This document shows positions 56,476 to 64,000 of a stretch of DNA of 64,000 bases, one piece after another. The notes under the pieces are model-generated. The model was given only the letters and a program-made list of their open reading frames with translations, had not been told where the DNA came from and did no database searches. The DNA is from Thermococcus nautili (GTDB lineage: Archaea; Methanobacteriota_B; Thermococci; Thermococcales; Thermococcaceae): the NCBI RefSeq assembly GCF_000585495.1, contig NZ_CP007264.1, forward strand, positions 1,240,001 to 1,304,000, written 5' to 3'. The stretch's first letter is position 1, and every line of letters begins with the position of its first letter. Both the position numbers and the translations under genes were made by a program.

Positions 56476-57212
56476 TTCTCGACTCCTCCTAGCTTTCTGA
56501 CGGTCACTTCAATTCCGTAGTCCTTTTCTTCAACGGATTCAACGGCGAGCACCTGATTCGTTCCCTTTGCAAGTGCGAGTAGAACTGAGGCGCATATTGG
56601 ACAGGGAGCCTTCTCGCAGTTCCTTGGTCTGCATCCGATTGTTGGTCGAATTACCACCCGAAATCCATCTTCTTTCTCCTCTATGTACACCCTGTCGGCT
56701 AGCTCAAGGTATCGGAGAACGGAGCCCGCGACGCTCTCAACGGCTCCGCTGCCGGCTCCATTGAGCGGTCCCTCAAAGTGCTCCTCAAATTTTTCTACCA
56801 AAGAACTCCCGAAGGGTCCGAGGAAAAGCCCCATCGCCCGGTCGTTGGGAACGTCTGTGAGGAAGACAGTTCCCTCATCAAGCCTCGCTAGGTCAAGCTC
56901 AAACTTATCGTGGAGGGGCACGAAGAGTCCGCCCCTCGGAAGGTTCTCGTAGGGCGGTATGAAGACGGCGTTTCCTTCGAGGTACAGGTTGTCCGCAAAG
57001 GTTGAGAAAACTCTCCGATACGGCTCCATAATCGCCTGAACGCTTTCCTTTTTTACGTAGTCGCTGGATTTAAATGTAAGCACAACGAGGCCCAAGAAAA
57101 CGCCGGCTATACCAAGGTTGGTGAGGGTGGTTTTAACGTTCATGAACCCGTAGATTGCGAGTGCGAGCCCGGTTATCATAAGGGTTAATCCCGAGGCTTC
57201 CCTTACCTTCAT
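56466..57212 (-). CDS. Membrane-anchored protein with Cys cluster
   Basis: A 248-residue protein: two N-terminal membrane segments, then a cytosolic domain of unknown fold. A four-Cys cluster CRPRNCEKAPCPIC near residue 195 may bind metal. IPPYENLPRGGLFVPL is a notable central motif. It opens the minus-strand operon and shares a bidirectional TATA with the DUF4129 cluster. Confidence 0.72.
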   Translation of the reverse strand: MKVREASGLTLMITGLALAIYGFMNVKTTLTNLGIAGVFLGLVVLTFKSSDYVKKESVQAIMEPYRRVFSTFADNLYLEGNAVFIPPYENLPRGGLFVPLHDKFELDLARLDEGTVFLTDVPNDRAMGLFLGPFGSSLVEKFEEHFEGPLNGAGSGAVESVAGSVLRYLELADRVYIEEKEDGFRVVIRPTIGCRPRNCEKAPCPICASVLLALAKGTNQVLAVESVEEKDYGIEVTVRKLGGVEKWM

Positions 57213-57238
57213 TACGCCCCACGAACGGGGGAGCCACT

Positions 57239-57254
57239 AACCTTATAAAAGGTT
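57239..57254. promoter_or_regulatory. Near-symmetric TATA shared by two divergent operons
   Basis: AACCTT-ATAA-AAGGTT can be read as a TATA box on both strands (TTATAAAAG and TTTTATAAG). Predicted starts are near 57272 on the plus strand and 57221 on the minus strand, each just before its first gene. No other TATA is seen in the 67-base gap. Confidence 0.55.
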
Positions 57255-57279
57255 TTCTCGTTTCCGTTCGCGGGGTATT

Positions 57280-59013
57280 ATGAAGAAGGTTTCCGCAATC
57301 CTGTTGCTGTTGCTTTCCCTAACGATGATTCCCCCCTCCTCGGCGGGCTCACCTCTGAGTACTCCTTACTACGTGTACTATGGCAATCTCCTCAACAGGA
57401 CAGCTTCCCTTCTCTCTGGGGTGCTGGAGGGCAACGCCTCAGTGGGAGATGCCTTGGAGCTGCTCTCCGTTGCGAATTCCACGTATTTTACGCTTCTCTC
57501 CTACAACGCTTCAAACGATGTCCTTACCCTCGCCCGCTCCTTCGTTGAGCTTGAGAAGGGTGTTCTGCTGATAGTTAACGGGAGCACTTCCCTCAACTCC
57601 TCACTTTCGAGCGGGAACTACGAGGTAGCGAGGCAGCACATAGCATCTGTTGTGGATGGCATCTCCCTCGTTAGAAACTCCCTTCAAATTATCTCTGAGT
57701 TTTCCTTCGGCGTTAACGGTAGTGAAGCTTCCCTTAACACGACTGCCCTTGATGAGCTTGTTGTCGAAATCTCGCGCGAATTCCGTTCAAAGGAGAACGC
57801 CGTCAACGAAGCTGCCGGGTTGAGGTTCTCTATATTCGTTTCCAAGGCAAGACCTTTCGTTGGGGAAAACGTTACAATCTTTGGGTACGCCCCCAATATG
57901 AGCCGGGTTGTTCTCCATATTGGCAACTACTCGGTTCTCCTTCCGGTTGCTGAGGGGAAGTTCTCTTACGTGTACTCTTTCCCCTCCACTGGGGTTTACG
58001 AGGTCTACGCGGTTGGTACAAACGCAACCGGGGAGCACCGCTCGAACACGGTTGAGGTTGAGGTTCTCCGCGTTCCGGTCTTCATTACCTTCGGCACCTG
58101 CGCAAACCTCTCCGGTGTGTGCGGCTACGTTAGCGATGCCCTGGGCAACCCACTCAAAAACGCTCCCCTGGTGGTTCGCTGGGGAAGCACCGCTAGGGGT
58201 GTCTTCACGGATAGGGATGGGCAGTTTTTTGTTCCACTTAAAACAACCGGCCCGGTATGGGTGGACGTTCTCTACTTCGGAGATGAAGTTCACTCCCCCG
58301 CGAGTGCCTTTACAGAGTTCGTTCCCCAGAGGGTTCCCCTCATAATAAAGCTCTCCGTCTCCAAAGTTTCCCCCTTCTCCGGAGAAGCAACCGTTGAGGG
58401 GCGCCTGCTTCCGTCTCCCGGGGGTTTGATTGCCCTCGACGTTTACGTGGATGGTTCCTTTTACTCCCGCCTCTTCGTTTCGAAGGGGGAGTTCACGCTC
58501 ACAATACCAACAGGAAGCAGACCCCATGAAGTCTACGTAGTTTTCAGGGGAAACCAGAGATACCTGCCCGCCAGGTCAAACACCTTAGTGATAACTCCCC
58601 CGCTGATTCCGATGGCAAGGGTTGCCCTTTTCGTGTCCCTGCTCGTCATAGCGTTCCTTGCGTACCGTATGTTTGGCAGGGAGAGTTCAGGCTCCCCTGA
58701 GCGGGTGGAAAAACCGGACTCGGGCTCGTTGGAGTGGGGCTTGAAGGAAAGGGCTTTCTCCTCCGTGCGTGAGGTTTACGTCCTCGTTTACAGCGCCCTG
58801 CTGAGGCTCCGGGGATTGCCCAGGTCTACGACGCCCAGAGAGCTCCTCGGTGAGTTTAGACGGTTCCCGTTTGGAAAGGATTTGCTCACCCTCACGACCC
58901 TTCACGAGCTTGAGGTTTACAGAGGGATTAAGGCGAAGGCCTCAACGGTTCGCGGTGCGGTTAGAACTGCTTCGAGGGTTCTGCTATCGGCGATAATCGG
59001 TGATGAGCTGTGA
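57280..59013 (+). CDS. Secreted Ig-like protein with C-terminal DUF4129-like domain
   Basis: A 577-residue protein: signal peptide (AILLLLLSLTMIPPSSAG), a helical ectodomain rich in glycosylation sites (about 25-185), Ig/carboxypeptidase-regulatory-like beta domains (about 190-440, LGNPLKNAPLVVRWG...GVFTDRDGQF), a membrane segment (VALFVSLLVIAFLAY) and a cytosolic DUF4129-like part (LRGLPRSTTPRELLGEF). It starts the DUF4129-DUF4350-MoxR-DUF58 cluster, a widespread unit of unknown function. Confidence 0.8.
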   Translation: MKKVSAILLLLLSLTMIPPSSAGSPLSTPYYVYYGNLLNRTASLLSGVLEGNASVGDALELLSVANSTYFTLLSYNASNDVLTLARSFVELEKGVLLIVNGSTSLNSSLSSGNYEVARQHIASVVDGISLVRNSLQIISEFSFGVNGSEASLNTTALDELVVEISREFRSKENAVNEAAGLRFSIFVSKARPFVGENVTIFGYAPNMSRVVLHIGNYSVLLPVAEGKFSYVYSFPSTGVYEVYAVGTNATGEHRSNTVEVEVLRVPVFITFGTCANLSGVCGYVSDALGNPLKNAPLVVRWGSTARGVFTDRDGQFFVPLKTTGPVWVDVLYFGDEVHSPASAFTEFVPQRVPLIIKLSVSKVSPFSGEATVEGRLLPSPGGLIALDVYVDGSFYSRLFVSKGEFTLTIPTGSRPHEVYVVFRGNQRYLPARSNTLVITPPLIPMARVALFVSLLVIAFLAYRMFGRESSGSPERVEKPDSGSLEWGLKERAFSSVREVYVLVYSALLRLRGLPRSTTPRELLGEFRRFPFGKDLLTLTTLHELEVYRGIKAKASTVRGAVRTASRVLLSAIIGDEL

Positions 59014-60023
59014 GAAGGGTGGCGTACGCTCTGCTCCTCATAGTAGGGATTGCCCTCATAGTTATGCCCCTGAGCGTTCCCAGGTTTAAGAGTGATGCCC
59101 CCTACAGCGTTCTGAACACTGGGCCAGATGGAACTTCAAGGTTTGGAGCGCTCCTGTACCACTCCGGCAAGGTAGTTCCCGTGCTCTTCCCCTACTCCTC
59201 GTTCTCTGAGGGAAACGCGACGCTCGTTATGATAGAGCCCGATGTCTCGCTTGGGGCGGGTGAACTCGAGGTGCTTCGTTCGTTCATTGAAAAGGGGGGC
59301 ACGTTGCTACTCGCCACGGACTCTGACGTGGGAAACTCCATACTTCGGGAGCTGGGTTTAAAGCAGAGGGTCTCCAGTGAGAAAGCGCTCACGATAACGT
59401 TCCTCAACGGCCTCCCCGCTACACGGGAGGTTTTGGGTTCCCTTGCGAGGGGCGTCCCCTTCGTGGCCCTTCGCGAGCCTTCTGTTATCCTCGGGGCTCA
59501 GAATCCCATCCTCTTCACCAGCAACGCGACGATGTTCAGGGGTTCCTACGGACGGTTCCCCCTCGCCGATGAGGTGCCCTACGGGAAAGGGCGGATAATC
59601 ATAATTTCGGACCCTGGGATTTTCACGAACGCCCTCTTTGACGAGAACGAGCCGTTTCTCAGAAACCTCATTGCGGGGCTCCCCAAGACGTTCTACATAG
59701 ACGAGGCACACCACCGCGACCTGAACCCGTACTCCTCCGGAACCGTCGTCATACAGAGGGCCGTCAACAGGAAGCTGGTGTTCTACTACGTTCTTTTCGT
59801 TGCGCTCGTCGTGTTCTTTGTTGAATCCGGCCTCGCGCTTCGCTTCCTTGCGTGGTCTCTGGGTCTGGTTTTCTCAATCCTTGAGAAGCTCTTCGGGTCG
59901 GAGGAGAGCCTTGAGGACATCCTCCGGAGGCTTGAGGCCAGGGGCTACGACGGGGATAAGTTAAAAAGACTGATTGAGGAAATCGAGACCGGCTCAAAAC
60001 TGGGTGGTGCTCATGGACGGTAA
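59010..60023 (+). CDS. DUF4350 domain membrane protein
   Basis: A 337-residue protein: N-terminal membrane segment, an extracytoplasmic DUF4350 domain with DAPYSVLNTGPDGTSRFGALL and VMIEPDVSLGAGEL..FIEKGGTLLLATD (a glutamine-amidotransferase-like fold), FYIDEAHHRDLNPYS, then a second membrane segment and a cytosolic tail. Start overlaps the DUF4129 stop (GTG with TGA), so it is tightly coupled. Confidence 0.85.
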   Translation: MRRVAYALLLIVGIALIVMPLSVPRFKSDAPYSVLNTGPDGTSRFGALLYHSGKVVPVLFPYSSFSEGNATLVMIEPDVSLGAGELEVLRSFIEKGGTLLLATDSDVGNSILRELGLKQRVSSEKALTITFLNGLPATREVLGSLARGVPFVALREPSVILGAQNPILFTSNATMFRGSYGRFPLADEVPYGKGRIIIISDPGIFTNALFDENEPFLRNLIAGLPKTFYIDEAHHRDLNPYSSGTVVIQRAVNRKLVFYYVLFVALVVFFVESGLALRFLAWSLGLVFSILEKLFGSEESLEDILRRLEARGYDGDKLKRLIEEIETGSKLGGAHGR

Positions 60024-60942
60024 AACCTTCATAACTAACCTCAAACGGGAGCTCTCAAAGGCTGTGGTTGGCAAAGAGGACGTTATAGAGCTCCTCGCAG
60101 TTGCACTGCTAACCGAGGGACACGTTCTCCTTGAGGGAATCCCGGGCGTCGCAAAGACGACCGTTGCCAAGGCCTTTGCTTCCGCGACTGGTCTCACTTT
60201 CTCGAGGATACAGTTCACCCCGGACCTCCTCCCCGCTGATATAATCGGCGTCCGCTACTACGACCAGAAGGTCAAAGACTGGGTTGTTAAAAAAGGGCCT
60301 ATATTTGCAAACGTCGTTCTTGCCGACGAGATAAACCGCGCCCAGCCGAAAACCCAGTCAGCGTTGCTTGAGGCGATGCAGGAGAGGCAGGTCACCATAG
60401 AGGGAGAAACGCACCAGCTTCCCAGGCCCTTCCTTGTGATAGCGACCATGAATCCCCTTGAGCAGGAGGGTGTTTACCCCCTTCCTGAGGCCCAGATTGA
60501 CAGGTTCATGCTCAAGGTCGAAATGGGCTACCCGAGCAGGGAGGAGGAGCTTGCGCTCTTGAGGAGAAAGAGCACCAACGACTTCGGCGATGTTCGTCCG
60601 GTCGTCGGGGGAAGCGAACTTTTCAGGCTCATGGAGGGGGTAAGGAAAGTTACAGTCAGCGATGAGGTCATAGAGTACATCTACGCCCTCATCTCCGCCA
60701 CCAGGAGTGACGAGAGACTGCTCTTCGGCGCCTCCCCAAGGGCAGGGGAGCACCTCCTCTACGCCGCCAAGGCGAGTGCCTTCCTCGACGGCAGGGAATA
60801 CGTCATCCCTGACGACGTGAAGAAGATGACACTCCCGGTTCTCGCACACAGGCTCGTGCTTAGGGTGGACTACGAGCTCGAAGGTCTTAAGCCCAGAGAC
60901 GTCCTCATGGACATCCTCAAGAGAACGCCGGTGCCGGTGTAG
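60013..60942 (+). CDS. MoxR-family AAA ATPase
   Basis: A 309-residue AAA+ ATPase: Walker A LEGIPGVAKTTVA (about 37-49), Walker B NVVLADEINRAQPKTQSALLEAMQER, sensor IATMNPLEQEG and arginine-finger region SPRAGEHL. MoxR ATPases work as chaperones for vWA-domain partners, here the DUF58 protein directly downstream. ATG 60013 follows GGTGGTG and overlaps the DUF4350 gene by 11 bases. Confidence 0.93.
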   Translation: MDGKTFITNLKRELSKAVVGKEDVIELLAVALLTEGHVLLEGIPGVAKTTVAKAFASATGLTFSRIQFTPDLLPADIIGVRYYDQKVKDWVVKKGPIFANVVLADEINRAQPKTQSALLEAMQERQVTIEGETHQLPRPFLVIATMNPLEQEGVYPLPEAQIDRFMLKVEMGYPSREEELALLRRKSTNDFGDVRPVVGGSELFRLMEGVRKVTVSDEVIEYIYALISATRSDERLLFGASPRAGEHLLYAAKASAFLDGREYVIPDDVKKMTLPVLAHRLVLRVDYELEGLKPRDVLMDILKRTPVPV

Positions 60943-60945
60943 CGC

Positions 60946-62238
60946 ATGAAGAGGGAAGACTTCATTGTGATGACTGCGTTCCTCCTCATGCTTGAGGGCT
61001 ACCTTTCGGGCAACGTCCTCCCCGGGTTTCTCGGCCTGGCGATGCTAATCTATCTGCTCCTCCTCCGCTCGTCTACGGAGTTCGCCGTCAGCGCATCCGC
61101 GGCTTTTCCGGAAGGGCCCCTTGAGGCCGGTAAGGAGTATCTCCTGGAGCTCAGGGTTAAGAACTCGGGTAGCATCGTCCGGCTTCGTCCTGAGGTTTCT
61201 GCGAGGGGCTTGAGCGTTGAGTTCCCGGAGTCCTTTTTCGTTGAGGGCGAGGAGAAAACCCTGGCCGGTCGTATGAAGGTGCTTGAGAAGGGCGAGGTTT
61301 CGATAGAGAGAATCGCGCTCAGGGTCGAGGAATGGCGCGGGCTCTACTTCGACGAGCTGACCCTTGGGGGGGCCAGGTTTCAGGCGTACCCTTCGCTGGA
61401 GGAGCTGAGGGAGGAGGCGAGGGTTGAGAGAAACCTCCGCCTAGCCGAGCTTTACAGGACAGGGCGCTTCTTCGGTCTCGAGAGCCTCGACTTCAAGGAT
61501 TTGAGGGAGTACCAGCACGGCGACGATTTCAGGAGGATAGACTGGAAGGCCAGCCTCCGCCTCGGTGAGCTCATAGTCAGGGAGTTCCTCAGGGAGGACA
61601 ACGTTGACGTTTACATATTCCTCGATAACACCAGGGAGATGAGGAAGGGAATAAGGCGGGCGAAGATTGACTACGGCTCAACCCTTGTTCTCCAGCTTGC
61701 TTCGGCACTGCTCGACAACTACAACGTTGGACTCGTCGTTTACGACGAGGTGAGCGCCAAACTGCTGCCCGCGAGGAAGGGGCAGGCTCAGCTCGAAGCC
61801 ATCAGGAGGAGCCTGGGCATAAAGCACGAGGAGAAGGCCATGAGCCTCAGGTTCGAGTTCTCAGCCAGCGTGGGTTCCAGGGCCAGGGAGTTCCTCAAAA
61901 AGGTGCTTCCAATGATGAAGGGCAGAAAGGGCTCACCCGGAATCTTTGAGGCGCTCTCACTCCTTAAAGGTCCGGCGTTTATAATCCTCATAACCGACCT
62001 CAGCAACCCGAGGAACGTTTACAGGGCCGTTTCCGAGGCCAGGAAGAGGCACAGGGTTCTAATCCTCTCTCCAAATCCGATTCTGTTTTACTCGGGAACG
62101 CTTGACGAGAAAACCCTTGAGAGGCTTTACAAAGCTTATGAGGAGCGGGAGAGGCTTATAAAACGCTTCAACGCCCTCGTTCCCACGATTGACCTCGGGC
62201 CGAGCGACTACCTGAGAGAGATAGCGAGGGTGATGTGA
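60946..62238 (+). CDS. DUF58 protein with von Willebrand A-like domain
   Basis: A 430-residue membrane protein: two membrane segments in the first 45 residues, a beta domain (about 50-160), then DUF58 with REYQHGDDFRRIDWKASLR (about 190-208) and a vWA-like fold with DVYIFLDNTREMRKG (the MIDAS-like DxT/S is altered). Partner of the MoxR ATPase 3 bases upstream. Confidence 0.9.
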   Translation: MKREDFIVMTAFLLMLEGYLSGNVLPGFLGLAMLIYLLLLRSSTEFAVSASAAFPEGPLEAGKEYLLELRVKNSGSIVRLRPEVSARGLSVEFPESFFVEGEEKTLAGRMKVLEKGEVSIERIALRVEEWRGLYFDELTLGGARFQAYPSLEELREEARVERNLRLAELYRTGRFFGLESLDFKDLREYQHGDDFRRIDWKASLRLGELIVREFLREDNVDVYIFLDNTREMRKGIRRAKIDYGSTLVLQLASALLDNYNVGLVVYDEVSAKLLPARKGQAQLEAIRRSLGIKHEEKAMSLRFEFSASVGSRAREFLKKVLPMMKGRKGSPGIFEALSLLKGPAFIILITDLSNPRNVYRAVSEARKRHRVLILSPNPILFYSGTLDEKTLERLYKAYEERERLIKRFNALVPTIDLGPSDYLREIARVM

Positions 62239-62781
62239 GTGATTGGTGTTTTACTCTCGATAATCGCCGGTTACTGGGCCGGGACTTACGCGGGGGCGCT
62301 CTCGATAGTGCCCTGGCTGCTCTCGCTGAAGAGAAGAGACGCCGGGCTGGTGGCGTTCTTTCTCTACGCCATCTACCTGGGCAACTCCGTTCAGGTTTCG
62401 ACGGTGTACTCTTACTCTTCATTGATTGCAGTCCTTTCCTTTTCCCTGGCCCTCATTGTCCTCCTCGACGACGTTCTAACGGGAAGGCTTCTACCGGGGA
62501 GAAGGGAGTTAATTGCGGTTCCCTTCATACTCCTCGGGGCCCTCTTTCCGGAGTCGCTGATTGTTGGCGGGGCCGTTGTTCTTGTCTCCAGAGTGAGGTT
62601 TGGACGGATTGCCGGCGCGGTCTTGGGGATTACAATTGTAGCGTTCGCCCTGCTTAGGGAAACCCTGGATTACGCGGGCTCCGCTCCGGCGCAGGTGGCG
62701 GTTACAGCCGCGGTTGGGGTTTTTGTAATCCTAGTTATCTTAACTCGGAAAATGTTTAAAAAAACAGTACTTAAGCTTTAG
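62239..62781 (+). CDS. Polytopic membrane protein closing the MoxR/DUF58 cluster
   Basis: A 180-residue, almost wholly hydrophobic protein with about six membrane segments. It starts at GTG 62239 directly after the DUF58 stop. No motif recognised; by position it belongs to the cluster. It ends in a Lys-rich tail (RKMFKKTVLKL). Confidence 0.7.
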   Translation: MIGVLLSIIAGYWAGTYAGALSIVPWLLSLKRRDAGLVAFFLYAIYLGNSVQVSTVYSYSSLIAVLSFSLALIVLLDDVLTGRLLPGRRELIAVPFILLGALFPESLIVGGAVVLVSRVRFGRIAGAVLGITIVAFALLRETLDYAGSAPAQVAVTAAVGVFVILVILTRKMFKKTVLKL

Positions 62782-62854
62782 CAAGGGTCTTTATCATGTA
62801 TTTACCCACAATGTTATATAGTGGAATGGTACTTGATTGGATGTTAGGCTAAGG

Positions 62855-62876
62855 ATATAAATTAATCCGTATAAAC
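62855..62876 (+). promoter_or_regulatory. TATA-like elements upstream of the sugar-nucleotide dehydrogenase
   Basis: ATATAAATT (62855-62863) and GTATAAAC (62869-62876) are candidate TATA boxes, with predicted starts near 62885-62900. The rest of the 134-base gap after the previous gene holds nothing else I can name. Confidence 0.4.
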
Positions 62877-62915
62877 AGTATTGATGTCGATGAGAATTAG
62901 ATAGGGGTGTGGTTG

Positions 62916-64000
62916 ATGAGGGTTTCGGTTATCGGTTCGGGTTACGTTGGTCTGGTAACTGGGATGGGTTTTGTCAAGCTGGGGAACGAAGTCATCTTCG
63001 TGGACGTTGACGAGAGGAAAATCGAGATGATAAACAAGGCTCAACCCCCAATTTACGAGGAAGGCCTCGAAGAACTCATGAGAGAATTCAGGGGAAAGTA
63101 CCGGGCAACCAAGGACTACCGTGAGGCCATCCTCAACTCGGACGTGACTTTTATTGCCGTTGGAACTCCATCGCGCGAGGACGGGTCAATCGACCTGACT
63201 TACATCGAGCAGGCTTCGAGGGAAATCGGAAGGGCCCTCCGCGAGAAGGATGACTATCACGTTGTCGTCGTCAAGAGTACTGTTCTTCCCGGGACAACCG
63301 AGAACGTCGTCAAGCCCATAATCGAAAAGGAGTCGGGCAAAAAGGCTTTCAAAGACTTCGGCCTTGCGATGAATCCTGAATTCCTGCGTGAGGGCGTGGC
63401 TTTGAAGGACTTCCTCAACCCGGATAGGATTGTAATTGGAGTCCTGGATGAGCGGACGAGGGAGGTTTTGGGGGAGCTTTACGCGCCTATTGACGCGCCT
63501 AAACTCTTCACGGACATTAAGACTGCTGAGATGATTAAGTACGCTTCAAACGCCTTCCTGGCAACAAAAATTAGCTTTGCCAATGAGATTGGGAACATTT
63601 GTAAGAGGCTTGGCATTGACTCGTGGAAGGTGTTTGAGGGTGTTGGGTTGGACCATAGGATTAGTCCGTACTTCTTCAGGACGGGAATTGGTTGGGGTGG
63701 CTCGTGCTTCCCGAAGGACGTTAAGGCACTCATCAGGAAGGCGGAAGAAATTGGAGAGAATCCCATCATCCTTAAAGCCGTTGTTGAGGTTAATGAGAGG
63801 CAGCCGTTGAAGTTGATTGAGCTCCTCAGGAGGCATGTCCCCGAGTTGAGGGGTAAGACCATTGGCGTTCTCGGTTTGGCGTTTAAGCCGGACACGGATG
63901 ATGTTAGGGAGACGAGGGCGTATGTTATTATCAAGAAGCTCCTTGAGGCGGGTGCGAGGGTTGTTGCTTACGACCCTAAGGCGATGGGGAATTTCAAGCG
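62916..64000 (+). CDS. UDP-glucose/GDP-mannose-type 6-dehydrogenase, cut by the window edge
   Basis: NAD-dependent enzyme making a UDP- or GDP-uronic acid. About 361 codons are visible with no stop; the C-terminal end lies outside. The N-terminal VSVIGSGYVGLVTGMGF is the Rossmann motif. VGTPSREDGSIDL, VVVKSTVLPGTTE and NPEFLREGVAL are family signatures. The catalytic Cys is in GWGGSCFPKDVKAL (about 259). LGLAFKPDTDDVRETRA is the C-terminal domain entry. ATG 62916 is preceded by a GGTGTGGT region. Codon use shifts towards TTG, GTT and ATT after about 63480. Confidence 0.9.
   Translation, partial: MRVSVIGSGYVGLVTGMGFVKLGNEVIFVDVDERKIEMINKAQPPIYEEGLEELMREFRGKYRATKDYREAILNSDVTFIAVGTPSREDGSIDLTYIEQASREIGRALREKDDYHVVVVKSTVLPGTTENVVKPIIEKESGKKAFKDFGLAMNPEFLREGVALKDFLNPDRIVIGVLDERTREVLGELYAPIDAPKLFTDIKTAEMIKYASNAFLATKISFANEIGNICKRLGIDSWKVFEGVGLDHRISPYFFRTGIGWGGSCFPKDVKALIRKAEEIGENPIILKAVVEVNERQPLKLIELLRRHVPELRGKTIGVLGLAFKPDTDDVRETRAYVIIKKLLEAGARVVAYDPKAMGNFK

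Noticed and set aside
57787-58527. 246-codon minus-strand frame
   Set aside because: Antisense to the DUF4129-type protein; composition atypical and no start signals.

Overview
The window reads as a chromosomal segment of a hyperthermophilic archaeon of the order Thermococcales, most likely Thermococcus. The evidence is a GC-rich coding bias, GGTG/GGAGG ribosome binding sites, archaeal TATA boxes, many ATGA gene overlaps, a CGP-CTERM surface anchor, archaeal two-subunit primase, archaeal RNase P RNA with its Rnp2 (Pop5) protein, a TrmB-type sugar regulator next to glycogen synthase, and a sequence close to the Thermococcales glycolytic motif. I saw no rRNA, tRNA, CRISPR array or insertion sequence.

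Layout. 0.3-7.5 kb: a complete peptide-type ABC importer (binding protein, two permeases, two ATPases). 7.6-14.8 kb: NAD synthetase, two DMT permeases, glutamine synthetase with a palindromic control region, UPF0216, a secreted glycoprotein-like protein, and the RNase P RNA gene, whose 3' end is antisense to the end of a permease gene. 14.8-17 kb: primase subunits priS and priL. 17-30.7 kb: KaiC-like ATPase, a secreted OB-fold-like protein paired with a TctA-like membrane protein, methyltransferases, M20 peptidase, metallo-beta-lactamase-fold protein, hexose-phosphate mutase, a TrmBL1-like regulator with glgA, rnp2, and a radical SAM protein. 30.7-34.8 kb: an accessory-looking block with two paralogous membrane proteins under duplicated palindromic promoters, a divergent AAA ATPase, and a VapBC pair. 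35-38.9 kb: ileS and an ITP/XTP phosphatase. 38.9-41.7 kb: an AT-richer island with an OLD/AAA15-like ATPase coupled to a TOPRIM-like protein (a candidate defence pair), a GC-rich hairpin element, and a second PIN toxin-antitoxin-like pair. 41.7-49.9 kb: another DMT permease, a GH57 glycosidase under a glycolytic-motif-like operator, CCA-adding enzyme, a DUF4143-type ATPase, ThpR, a purine phosphoribosyltransferase and two AT-rich orphan genes. 49.9-53.1 kb: class II ribonucleotide reductase interrupted by a 153-residue mini-intein. 53.3-62.8 kb: ferritin-like and HAD proteins, a TasA/CalY-like secreted protein with a DUF1616 membrane protein, then the divergent DUF4129-DUF4350-MoxR-DUF58 cluster. 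The window ends inside a UDP-glucose/GDP-mannose-type dehydrogenase gene that is cut by the right edge.

The strongest candidates for something new are the ATPase-TOPRIM pair with its flanking hairpin element and PIN module, the duplicated palindrome-controlled membrane protein/ATPase locus, and the TasA-like gene beside the MoxR/DUF58 cluster. Product names rest on motifs and family knowledge read from the translations. No database search was possible.
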